This document shows, in pieces, positions 1-6,203 of a stretch of 8,289 nt of DNA (its first letter is position 1; the number at the start of each line of letters is the position of its first letter). The translations under genes and the position numbers were made by a program. The notes beneath the pieces are model-generated. The model worked only from the letters and a program-made list of their open reading frames with translations, had not been told where the DNA came from and did not search any database. The stretch spans positions 1 through 8,289 of the forward strand of contig PWTP01000180.1 in assembly GCA_003563865.1 (NCBI GenBank), in the 5' to 3' direction. The DNA comes from Dehalococcoidia bacterium. GTDB taxonomy: Bacteria > Chloroflexota > Dehalococcoidia > Dehalococcoidales > CSSed11-197.

Positions 1-9
1 ACGGGAAGC

Positions 10-1080
10 ATGTCAAAATTACGAAACCAGTTTGCCCGTTTGTTAGCATCAATGCTTGTACTGGCCGTTTTAGTTGCCGGGTCCTGTCAATCAAGCTCCG
101 AGAATGATCAAACACCAACCACTACTCAGCCCACTGCTACTCAACCTGCTACAACACAGACGGAGCCGACCGCTGCTGAACCAACCCCAACTACTACGCC
201 AACGGTGCCGGCTACAACACCAACTTCGACTATTACCGAACAACCGGTTACTACCGAACCATCTAAAGGAACTGTGGATGACCCACTAGATCCCTTACCA
301 ACCACTACCGTCCCACCAGTCACTACCACTCCGCCTGCCACCACCACTGTACAGGACCCTTACTGGTATTACCATGGCTACCTGCTGGATGGTTATCCGG
401 AAGACGTCTGGCCGCTTTATGAGAGCGAGGCCGTTGGCAGTTGTTCCCTTTATATCCGTTTTCCTGCACGCGATCCTTTTAATAATGCCTACAACAACGA
501 CTATAGAGTAGTATACATAACTGAGGCGGAAAAGGAAGACATAGCAGCATTTTATAACTCACTTCTGCCCGAGCCCACCGAACCCGGCAGTTATTATGAT
601 GCCGCGGGAACTATAAGCGGCTATGAAGTTGACGCCCGTGTTAGCGAGAAGAGATATTATAATGAGGTGTACCTGTCGGTAACTTTGCCCAATAAGCCCC
701 CTGCAGTTGAAAACCCGTTTTTTGACGAATGGCCGGTAACCAGCAATCCTTACCTTGCCGGCTGGCCTGAGGAGCAATTCCCACTTTATGAACTGAATGA
801 ACTGTGGACGGAATATAATAACGTAAACAGTAACCGGGATGGCGAGAAATGGTATGAAAAAGAATTTACTCACTCAGGCAGTTATGAAGAAGCCATCGAG
901 TTTTACCGCCAGTTGTTTAGTGACGTTGAGGGATATGAAGAAAGTGTTGAGGAGGTTGCATTTGGAGATGTCGAACGGGTTCAACTCAAGGGCAGCAAAT
1001 ACGGTTATGAGTTTAGAATAACACTGGGGCTTTCTGGGGACCCTGAAGTAATTAGCATCATGATATGGCAACCAATGTAA
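10..1080 (+). CDS. Secreted lipoprotein with Thr/Pro-rich linker and duplicated C-terminal domain
   Basis: This is a predicted surface-anchored lipoprotein of unknown function, 356 residues. The N-terminus has basic residues (Lys3, Arg5, Arg10), a hydrophobic stretch at about 11-23, then Ala-Gly-Ser-Cys with Cys26 as the likely lipidated residue. The lipobox is slightly non-canonical because Ala rather than Leu is at -3. Residues about 34-115 are low-complexity Thr/Pro/Gln, typical of an extended cell-surface linker. After the linker, two halves (about 122-226 and 246-354) resemble each other: GYPEDVWPLYE at 128-138 matches GWPEEQFPLYE at 251-261, and a later helix containing AAFYNSL matches one containing IEFYRQL. 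Each half looks like a small alpha/beta domain rich in Tyr and Trp. ATG at 10 is the only reasonable start, because the signal peptide begins there; upstream sequence is cut by the window edge, so operon context is unknown. I do not recognise the family. Confidence 0.85.
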   Translation: MSKLRNQFARLLASMLVLAVLVAGSCQSSSENDQTPTTTQPTATQPATTQTEPTAAEPTPTTTPTVPATTPTSTITEQPVTTEPSKGTVDDPLDPLPTTTVPPVTTTPPATTTVQDPYWYYHGYLLDGYPEDVWPLYESEAVGSCSLYIRFPARDPFNNAYNNDYRVVYITEAEKEDIAAFYNSLLPEPTEPGSYYDAAGTISGYEVDARVSEKRYYNEVYLSVTLPNKPPAVENPFFDEWPVTSNPYLAGWPEEQFPLYELNELWTEYNNVNSNRDGEKWYEKEFTHSGSYEEAIEFYRQLFSDVEGYEESVEEVAFGDVERVQLKGSKYGYEFRITLGLSGDPEVISIMIWQPM

Positions 1081-1100
1081 TCATACTGGCTTGTAAACAT

Positions 1101-1117
1101 AACCACAAAAACTGGTT
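1101..1117. terminator. Weak hairpin between convergent genes
   Basis: AACCA (1101-1105) and TGGTT (1113-1117) form a 5-bp stem around a 7-nt loop. It lies in the 40-bp gap where the lipoprotein gene and the phosphatidyltransferase gene converge, 3 nt past the latter's stop. There is no T-tract on either side, so a terminator role is only inferred from position. Confidence 0.2.
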
Positions 1118-1120
1118 TGA

Positions 1121-1678
1121 TTAATCTGTAAAAACGTAGCTGCCTTTTTTAAGATAGGAATAAAAGGTCAGTATGGTTGATACTATTGATATATACATCA
1201 GTGCGGCCAGCAGCCAGTTCGGGCCTATGGCAAGTACTGCCACTACCAGGGGTGCCAGCCAGAACCAGAAGTTGAGCTTGGCCACTTGGGTTGGAGTTGG
1301 GAATTCAAATACGCGCGTGCGGCGTTTCCATAGATATACACCGATACCGACAAGTACAGTAACTACACCGGCAAGTGCGGGCACTGCATACAAGTAGGGA
1401 TTTAGTGGTACCAGCCCGTCAGCCCTGGCGAAAAGACCGGCCATCATTGCCAGAATCAAGCTTGAAGAGAATAATATCTGATCAGCAATGATATCAAAAA
1501 GGGAGCCAAAAAGAGTTGACTGTTTAAGCCGGCGGGAAAGATATCCATCGAAAAAGTCGGTGGTTGCTGCAATGATAAGCAGGATGCCGGCAACAGTATA
1601 TTCTGCCTGTAAAAAGAACCAGATTATAACACCGGTTAGCACCACGCGGGATGCCGTCAGGCAGTTAGGTATATTCAA
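1121..1678 (-). CDS. CDP-alcohol phosphatidyltransferase family protein (PgsA-like)
   Basis: This integral membrane enzyme family transfers a phosphatidyl group from CDP-diacylglycerol to an alcohol, releasing CMP, in the cytoplasmic membrane. The protein has 185 residues, the usual size for PgsA-type members. The family signature is visible: Asp41, Asp44, Gly45, Arg49, then eight residues, Gly58, Asp62 and Asp66. The position normally held by Ala before the Arg is Ser48, and the Lys that usually follows the last Asp in phosphatidylglycerophosphate synthases is Gln67, so the acceptor alcohol cannot be assigned with confidence. Several hydrophobic segments (about 12-36, 68-83, 95-116, 138-171) agree with a multi-pass protein. 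The start is TTG at 1678: the encoded MNIPNCLTASR matches the characteristic N-terminus of the family (IPN-LT-R), and no ATG or GTG lies in frame upstream before the stop at 1766-1768. No strong Shine-Dalgarno is seen. It is separated by 172 bp from the J-protein gene upstream. Confidence 0.85.
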   Translation of the reverse strand: MNIPNCLTASRVVLTGVIIWFFLQAEYTVAGILLIIAATTDFFDGYLSRRLKQSTLFGSLFDIIADQILFSSSLILAMMAGLFARADGLVPLNPYLYAVPALAGVVTVLVGIGVYLWKRRTRVFEFPTPTQVAKLNFWFWLAPLVVAVLAIGPNWLLAALMYISIVSTILTFYSYLKKGSYVFTD

Positions 1679-1769
1679 GGCTATATTTAAACTGTATTTT
1701 GGGTCCTGGGCGTCAATTTGCGTGCTTTTTATAACCAGAAATCCTTTACTCTTTTTAATTGGTGTCAGA

Positions 1770-1799
1770 AGAGTAGCATTATCAGTAAACGGCTGTCAA
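1770..1799 (-). promoter_or_regulatory. Candidate promoter for the phosphatidyltransferase gene
   Basis: Read on the minus strand, a perfect -35 hexamer TTGACA (1794-1799) is followed after 18 nt by TACTCT (1770-1775). The latter is a weak -10, but it is preceded by an extended TG dinucleotide. Transcription would begin near 1763, leaving a leader of roughly 85 nt before the TTG start at 1678. Confidence 0.35.
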
Positions 1800-1832
1800 A
1801 TAGGCAGAAACGGTGGCTGGCCGGCTTTTTAT

Positions 1833-1850
1833 TAACCGTTATACCGGTTA
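1833..1850 (-). terminator. Hairpin abutting the J-protein stop codon
   Basis: TAACCG (1833-1838) and CGGTTA (1845-1850) form a perfect 6-bp stem with a 6-nt loop directly after the TGA stop (1851-1853) of the minus-strand J-protein gene. No U-tract follows on the minus strand, so it would be at best a weak terminator or an mRNA 3'-end stabiliser. Confidence 0.3.
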
Positions 1851-2993
1851 TCAGGCTGATTCTATGAATGACCGGATTTGTTCAATAACCCGGCTAAAAA
1901 AGTCAATTGCCGGTTCTTTGTAAGGCGCTAACGGGCCAATATCAACAGTTGCCAGAATAACAAGAATGAAGGCACCCAGAAAAAAAGTTGGCATAAGTTT
2001 TGGCCTTCTCCAGCTGTTATTGGAGAGAACCTTACCTGCAAACCCCAGGACAACAATCTGAAACACAAGTAACAAACCATTAACAGCATTACTTGTATGG
2101 AGTTCCCCTGAAGATATTTGTATTCCAGTCCAGACAATCAGCCCAATCAAAGCTAAAATACTCAGGTTAAGCCCCAGCTTGTAAACAGCACCAATTAGTT
2201 TGTACTTCGAAGCCAACTCACGGTGCCATTTTTCAATCGACAGAATAATTGAAGCACCCAGTAATAAAGGTAGTGGAATAAAAGTACCGGTAATATTGTT
2301 AAGAATAAGACCCGCAACCAGCCCAACCGTAATCAAAATAGCTGACTTCAGCCATACCATCCATTGAGGAGCTTTCTCAGGTGTAGTTACGGTTCTTTTG
2401 AACGGATTTTTGAGGACAGGGCCAAAAACATTGGACAAAAAATGCCTTTCCTGCGGAGCCATCTGCAGTTCTACCTCTATTACAGCTTCATCTCTGGTTT
2501 TGGTTTTTTCGTTCTCAAGGCGGACCGGAAGGCTGCATTGCTCTTTGGCACCAATAGTGCTGATGCCGGTAGCTTCCAGGGTTATCTCGAGGGGCAAAGG
2601 TTCATCAGTGGTGGATTTTGCTTCTACAACGTTTAACCAGGGTGATGGTGCATCATCAACCCAGAACCTGGTATAAGGCCCGCCGGCATTTGAGATTTGG
2701 GCAGTGGCAGTCTTCTTTTCGCCGGGAGCAATGTCTTTAAAGCAAATTTTTAAAGGATTAATATTGAGCCGGGGGGCGATGTCTGCCGGGCTGCCCTGTA
2801 TATCTTTTAAAACATTGTAGGCTGCATTAATGCGTTTTAATTCATCTTCAGCCTTTTGTCTTACAGTCTCTGGTAGGCCTGCTGTTTTATCCGGGTGCAG
2901 TAACTGGGCTTTATAAATATACTGGGCATGGATTTCCTTCTGTGTTGCAGTAACCGGAATTCCGAGTATCTGGCAAGCTTCTTCCCAATTCAT
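1851..2993 (-). CDS. Membrane J-domain protein: J domain, Ig-like domain, five membrane helices
   Basis: This is a non-classical (class C-like) DnaJ family protein of 380 residues. Residues about 2-65 form a J domain with the HPD motif at 34-36, which in the family stimulates the ATPase of an Hsp70/DnaK partner. The Gly/Phe-rich and Cys-rich zinc regions of true DnaJ are absent. Residues about 76-180 look like an all-beta, immunoglobulin-like sandwich (repeated hydrophobic strands, a Pro-Trp-Leu at 118-120). After a basic linker come five hydrophobic segments at about 213-232, 238-254, 274-291, 303-321 and 336-353, then an amphipathic tail. If J and Ig-like domains are cytosolic, as Hsp70 contact requires, an odd number of helices puts the C-terminus outside. 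The ATG at 2993 lies 1 nt after the VWA gene stop and has no clear Shine-Dalgarno, suggesting translational coupling. The specific role is unknown; a membrane-tethered Hsp70 recruiter is inferred. Confidence 0.85.
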   Translation of the reverse strand: MNWEEACQILGIPVTATQKEIHAQYIYKAQLLHPDKTAGLPETVRQKAEDELKRINAAYNVLKDIQGSPADIAPRLNINPLKICFKDIAPGEKKTATAQISNAGGPYTRFWVDDAPSPWLNVVEAKSTTDEPLPLEITLEATGISTIGAKEQCSLPVRLENEKTKTRDEAVIEVELQMAPQERHFLSNVFGPVLKNPFKRTVTTPEKAPQWMVWLKSAILITVGLVAGLILNNITGTFIPLPLLLGASIILSIEKWHRELASKYKLIGAVYKLGLNLSILALIGLIVWTGIQISSGELHTSNAVNGLLLVFQIVVLGFAGKVLSNNSWRRPKLMPTFFLGAFILVILATVDIGPLAPYKEPAIDFFSRVIEQIRSFIESA

Positions 2994-2994
2994 A

Positions 2995-3648
2995 TTAACG
3001 TTTTACAATCGACTTTGGTGGAGGTAAAAGGTTAGATGCACTGGAGATGGCCTGTGAAAAGACCTCCCTGGTAACCTTTTTGCCCAATTCGGCTTTGGTA
3101 GCCAGTTTTTTAAGAAAATCCTGATCGGCATCATCGGTCCCGATGGTGATTATATCTATATTATCTGCTTTGGCCTTTTCAGCTTCTTTAAGAGCATTAC
3201 GTTTATGGTCTGGAGCTCCATCTGTAGCAATAACAATTACCTGAGTTTTATCGTTTTTGTGCAGGTGATAGTGTGCTACTTTAATGGCTTCGGCCATGTT
3301 GGTAGAACCCCCGGTACTCATACCCATAATGTGAGGCTCCAGCACTTTTATATCATGGGTTGGCTGGCATATGTGTTTGGCATTCGAGCTAAAAGAAATT
3401 AAACCAACCAGATACTGTTTGTTGAAAGCATCCCGGGCAAAACTTATAGCACCCTTTTTAGCTTGTTCAAGCTTGCCGGCCCTCATGCTGGCAGAGGTGT
3501 CGATAACCAGATATACATAGGCTGTATCCTGCTCAAGGCGGACACTGGAAGGGCGACCACCAGGTTTGAATTTTGTATCGCCGATGTTAACCTGTATTTC
3601 AGCCGGCTGGTCGGTTCTGGTTAGCTCTATGCCCTTTTTTTCTGCCAT
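2995..3648 (-). CDS. Stand-alone von Willebrand factor A (VWA) domain protein with intact MIDAS
   Basis: This is a soluble, apparently cytoplasmic protein of 217 residues consisting almost wholly of one VWA domain. The metal-ion-dependent adhesion site appears complete: DTSAS at about 50-54, Thr116 in a GGSTN segment, and Asp143 in an ATDG segment. VWA domains bind Mg2+ through these residues and act as protein-protein interaction modules. No signal peptide or membrane segment is seen. The chosen start is ATG at 3648, with AAGG (3661-3664) 12 nt upstream. A TTG four codons earlier (3660) is possible, but AAGG would abut it directly. The gene is first in a pair with the membrane J-protein gene, which starts 1 nt after its TAA. 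The size and single-domain layout recall TerY-type VWA proteins, but none of the usual tellurite-resistance neighbours is present. The binding partner is not known; the adjacent J-protein is the obvious candidate. Confidence 0.87.
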   Translation of the reverse strand: MAEKKGIELTRTDQPAEIQVNIGDTKFKPGGRPSSVRLEQDTAYVYLVIDTSASMRAGKLEQAKKGAISFARDAFNKQYLVGLISFSSNAKHICQPTHDIKVLEPHIMGMSTGGSTNMAEAIKVAHYHLHKNDKTQVIVIATDGAPDHKRNALKEAEKAKADNIDIITIGTDDADQDFLKKLATKAELGKKVTREVFSQAISSASNLLPPPKSIVKR

Positions 3649-3682
3649 TGGTTGTTTCAACCTTGTTTAGCGAATTTTATTC

Positions 3683-3712
3683 AGTATATAGCTTATACCG
3701 GTTCTTTATCAA
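3683..3712 (-). promoter_or_regulatory. Candidate sigma-70 promoter for the VWA/J-protein operon
   Basis: On the minus strand TTGATA (3707-3712, five of six to consensus) is followed after 18 nt by TATACT (3683-3688, five of six). Transcription would start near 3676, giving a leader of about 28 nt to the ATG at 3648. This is one of the two best -35/-10 pairs in the window. Confidence 0.5.
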
Positions 3713-3767
3713 GAACGGGCAGCTATTTTTATCCGGCTGGTGGTTTATTAAACGGGGTTATGTTTCT

Positions 3768-3799
3768 ATACATACACCCCGGTGAAAGGTTGTATGTAT
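3768..3799. terminator. Perfect 9-bp stem just past the cysteine-cluster gene
   Basis: ATACATACA (3768-3776) pairs perfectly with TGTATGTAT (3791-3799) around a 14-nt loop that can add two further C-G pairs after one mismatch. It begins 2 nt beyond the TGA (3802-3804) of the minus-strand cysteine-cluster gene and upstream of the VWA promoter. Position suggests a 3'-end structure, but no U-tract follows on either strand. Confidence 0.35.
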
Positions 3800-3801
3800 T
3801 C

Positions 3802-4608
3802 TCAGGCCTTTTCAGTTTTTCGCATGTATTGTCTGACGATCTTTTTGACGGTCGGGCTTTCCATTGCTGCTTCTTCAAGGCCATCCAACCCGGTAAATTT
3901 TTCAATGGCTTTATATCCAGTTTCAAGGATTTCATAAACAGCAATCGGAAAAAACGTAAAAATGTAACCTGCATCAATCTCACCGTAATAAAAAGTCTTA
4001 TCAAACATGGCCGGAGTCTGGGTTCGGTACATCTTGGGGTGTTTGATGTTTGAAACCTGGCACCATTCCGGTGGCGAAGTTGCTACCGTACCCGAGCACA
4101 GATATGGGCGCACTTCATATATGCTGCATGCGCAGCCACTTAAAAATGGGCAGGCAAGTTTTTGTTTCCGGTATCTTGCTGCTGCATCTTTGAAAGCTTC
4201 ATCTTCCGGTGAACCGGAAGCCTTTCCGGATTTTTCATACCATAGCCTGGCGCAATCTACAAATATATCACCATTCTGGCGCAACTTTTTCCGCCATTTG
4301 TGATAATTTTTAAGAAAAGTTTTCATAACGTTTTCATTTTGATAAAGGTAATAAACAATAGCTTCACATTCCTGAATGCTGGCATGCGAGTAAACATTGC
4401 AGCAGTAATAACAGCCTTTGTGGCAGCTGATAGTTTCGTTGTTTTTTTCTATGGCCTCGTGCTGGCTTTTTTCAATTTTTTCAATGTTGGCATTTTTCTT
4501 CTTAATTAAGTCGCGGATGTATTTTTCACGCTTCTTACCGATGGCGCCTTTATAGGCTATTTCTTTGTTGAGCTTAATCAGGTCTTGTTTTTTTAAACGC
4601 TTAGGCAT
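3802..4608 (-). CDS. YkgJ-type cysteine-cluster protein with Lys-rich N-terminal helix
   Basis: This is a member of the CxxCxxCC (YkgJ/UPF0153) family of putative metal- or Fe-S-binding proteins, whose biochemical role is not established. It has 268 residues. The first cluster is C62, C66, C69 and C70 (spacing C-x3-C-x2-CC). The second is the family's CPFL...CxIYxxRPxxC segment, with C153, C159, C161, Arg167-Pro168 and C171; C183 follows shortly after. There are eleven cysteines in all. Residues about 1-58 are highly charged, Lys/Glu-rich and probably helical, ahead of the Cys domain; this extension is the unusual part. No signal peptide is seen, so the protein is probably cytoplasmic. The ATG at 4608 has a GGGGA element 6-7 nt upstream. 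It lies 153 bp upstream of the VWA gene start on the same strand, separated by a hairpin and a separate promoter, so it is probably a separate transcription unit. Confidence 0.82.
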   Translation of the reverse strand: MPKRLKKQDLIKLNKEIAYKGAIGKKREKYIRDLIKKKNANIEKIEKSQHEAIEKNNETISCHKGCYYCCNVYSHASIQECEAIVYYLYQNENVMKTFLKNYHKWRKKLRQNGDIFVDCARLWYEKSGKASGSPEDEAFKDAAARYRKQKLACPFLSGCACSIYEVRPYLCSGTVATSPPEWCQVSNIKHPKMYRTQTPAMFDKTFYYGEIDAGYIFTFFPIAVYEILETGYKAIEKFTGLDGLEEAAMESPTVKKIVRQYMRKTEKA

Positions 4609-4743
4609 GAAGATTCCCCGCTTTATTCATATTAACTCGTTTTGTTGACAAGGGGTAAACAGACGCTTTTTTCGAAGGAAAATTGTCACTAATTCGGCAA
4701 AATCTTTAACAATTGTACTTGTGTTTGATTCTATCATATCGGG

Positions 4744-4760
4744 CGGTTATTTTCTAACCG
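4744..4760. terminator. Hairpin overlapping the ZIP transporter stop codon
   Basis: CGGTTA (4744-4749) and TAACCG (4755-4760) form a perfect 6-bp stem with a 5-nt loop. The stem includes part of the TAG stop (4754-4756) of the minus-strand ZIP gene. No U-tract follows on the minus strand, so termination is only suggested by position. Confidence 0.25.
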
Positions 4761-5503
4761 GTCATTATAAAAACCAGCAGCAGTCCGGATATTACCCCGC
4801 CGATGGCAACATGGCTGCTTAGCTTGTATGCTTGGGGGATTAGTTCATCTTGAACTATATAAACCATGGCTCCGGCTGCAAAGGCCATACCGCCACCGAT
4901 AAAAACCGGCGAGATATTGAAGAAGATAAGCCCCACCAACGCTCCCAATGGTGCCATAAGGCCGGCAATCAGGGTAAGCAGCAGTACCCTGGGCATCGAA
5001 AGCCCCCCGGCCCTTAAGATTCCCCCCATGGCTATTCCTTCAGGAATATTATGCAACCCGATAGCAATGGCAATGTACAAACCCAGTTCGGGGCTGGCTT
5101 CCAGCCCGGCTCCAATAGCCAAACCTTCAGGCAGGTTGTGTAATGCTATGCCCAGAAAAACCAGATAGCCAACCCGCAAGATTTTTTGGTTAATCCCCAT
5201 TACTTCAGGCACATTTTCAAACTCAAATTCTTGTGTTGATGATACATGTGCGTGGGGAATAAAGCGGTCCAGGGCAAACAAAATACCCACACCCAGCAAA
5301 AACCCGATGGCAGCAGTGGTAATCGAGCCGTACTCAAGCGCTTCCGGCATCAGGTCAAATAGTGAAATGGCCAGCATTACGCCACCGGCAAATCCCAGCA
5401 GGCCGGCCAGCAGCCTTTTACCCGGCATCCCCAAAAACATAATAATCAGGGCACCCAGAACGGTAGAAGTGCCGGCCAGAAAACTGTAGAGCAAGCTCTC
5501 CAT
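4754..5503 (-). CDS. ZIP family divalent metal cation transporter
   Basis: This is an integral membrane transporter of the ZIP (Zrt/Irt-like) family, which moves Zn2+ and often Fe2+ or Mn2+ into the cytoplasm. It has 249 residues, the usual length for bacterial ZupT/GufA-like members. Two hallmark metal-site motifs are present: HNLPEG at 122-127 (helix IV) and HNIPEG at 151-156 (helix V). Further conserved features are FDLMPEA at 49-55 and QDELIPQA at 218-225. About eight hydrophobic segments are visible. The loop at about 80-100 between helices III and IV carries His84 and His86 and several acidic residues, as expected for the metal-rich loop of ZIPs. The ATG at 5503 has only a weak GGGG element about 10 nt upstream. 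Metal specificity cannot be read from sequence, and I see no convincing metalloregulator site upstream. It is 124 bp downstream of the isochorismatase gene on the same strand. Confidence 0.93.
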   Translation of the reverse strand: MESLLYSFLAGTSTVLGALIIMFLGMPGKRLLAGLLGFAGGVMLAISLFDLMPEALEYGSITTAAIGFLLGVGILFALDRFIPHAHVSSTQEFEFENVPEVMGINQKILRVGYLVFLGIALHNLPEGLAIGAGLEASPELGLYIAIAIGLHNIPEGIAMGGILRAGGLSMPRVLLLTLIAGLMAPLGALVGLIFFNISPVFIGGGMAFAAGAMVYIVQDELIPQAYKLSSHVAIGGVISGLLLVFIMTG

Positions 5504-5627
5504 TTTAGATGTACCCCGCTTTGCTATGCATGTTTATTATTGCTGTTCTTTTTAAGTGTTTTTCCATATTGGCATGTTTGGCTTTGAAAGCGGCCAGTCG
5601 AATTTTTTTAAACCACTGACCAGGCAA

Positions 5628-6167
5628 CTATTTTACAATTCTCAAAATCTGTTTGAATCTGTCACCTTCGGCAACTTTTAAAAGTTCAAACAAGGCTGTT
5701 TCTACTCCGGTCAGGTCTATATCTTCATAGCGCATTTTCTCTATTCCAATGTTTTTATTCTCAAGCGTTCTTGATGAAATACAATCAACCAGAACCTGGA
5801 CCTCAAAGCCTGCTTCGGCCAGGTCTCTAGCCGTTTGGTATACACACACGTGGGCTTCAATGCCTGCCAACAGCACCTGCTGCCGCCCGGCTGCCTCCAG
5901 CTTTTCTATAAAATGCATATCTGCATAACCGCTGAAACTCAGCTTGGGTATAGGCGGGCAGTCGGGCAACAAGTTGCTGACTTCAGAAATAGTGGCCCCC
6001 AGCCCTTTGGGGTTTTGCTCTGTAACAATAACCGGCAACTCAAATACCCGGGCGCCTTTGATTATTTTTTGAAGGTTTTCTACCAGCTTTTCTTTTTCAA
6101 CCATGGCGCCAGCCAGCTTGTCTTGAACATCAATAATTACAAGTATGGTATTGTCAGAATCCAGCAT
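5628..6167 (-). CDS. Isochorismatase-fold cysteine hydrolase, ISOC subgroup
   Basis: This is an isochorismatase-like hydrolase of 179 residues, probably cytosolic. The fold's catalytic triad is recognisable: Asp13 in IIDVQ, Lys75 in PKLSFS, and nucleophile Cys108 in IEAHVCV, preceded by the loop usually bearing the cis-peptide bond. The segment VTEQNPKGLG (48-57), the VDCISSR stretch (127-133) and the ending with FELLKVAEGDRFKQI resemble the ISOC1/ISOC2-type subgroup rather than nicotinamidases or true isochorismatases. The substrate of that subgroup is not established, so only general hydrolase activity is claimed. The ATG at 6167 is fixed by a very strong Shine-Dalgarno AAGGAGGTG (6175-6183). 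It is transcribed divergently from the ACT/UPF0210 genes. A good promoter with an operator-like dyad lies upstream, so regulation of this gene is likely. The ZIP gene follows 124 bp downstream, too far to assume a shared transcript. Confidence 0.92.
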   Translation of the reverse strand: MLDSDNTILVIIDVQDKLAGAMVEKEKLVENLQKIIKGARVFELPVIVTEQNPKGLGATISEVSNLLPDCPPIPKLSFSGYADMHFIEKLEAAGRQQVLLAGIEAHVCVYQTARDLAEAGFEVQVLVDCISSRTLENKNIGIEKMRYEDIDLTGVETALFELLKVAEGDRFKQILRIVK

Positions 6168-6174
6168 AACCGGG

Positions 6175-6183
6175 CACCTCCTT
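6175..6183 (-). promoter_or_regulatory. Strong ribosome binding site of the isochorismatase-fold gene
   Basis: AAGGAGGTG on the minus strand is almost a full complement of the 16S rRNA 3' end. It ends 7 nt before the ATG at 6167, with the GGAGG core 9 nt away. It is the strongest Shine-Dalgarno in the window and fixes this start. Confidence 0.85.
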
Positions 6184-6203
6184 GTTTTTATAAAAATCCA
6201 GCT

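Noticed and set aside
121..360. Repetitive-looking Thr/Pro codons that resemble tandem DNA repeats or a CRISPR-like array
   Set aside because: No fixed unit length or conserved repeat sequence; it is a low-complexity protein linker with varied codons.
1488..1835. 115-codon plus-strand open frame across the phosphatidyltransferase gene and the gap after it
   Set aside because: Mostly antisense to a gene with a clear enzyme signature; the encoded protein shows no domain logic and the frame has no convincing ribosome site.
2995..3648. Assignment of the VWA gene as TerY of a tellurite-resistance locus
   Set aside because: Size and MIDAS would fit, but no TerB/C/D, kinase or phosphatase gene is nearby, so the name is not justified.
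3652..4053. 133-codon plus-strand open frame covering the VWA promoter region and the 3' half of the cysteine-cluster gene
   Set aside because: Overlaps a minus-strand gene with clear Cys motifs; no family features and no ribosome site.
4645..4673. Perfect TTGACA on the plus strand, and TTGTCA on the minus strand at the same place, upstream of the cysteine-cluster gene
   Set aside because: No acceptable -10 at 16-19 nt in either direction, and there is no plus-strand gene to drive.
4681..4716. AATTGT direct repeats (4681-4686, 4711-4716) with an ACAATT inverted copy (4709-4714)
   Set aside because: Short A+T-rich words in an A+T-rich gap with no associated promoter; chance is a sufficient explanation.
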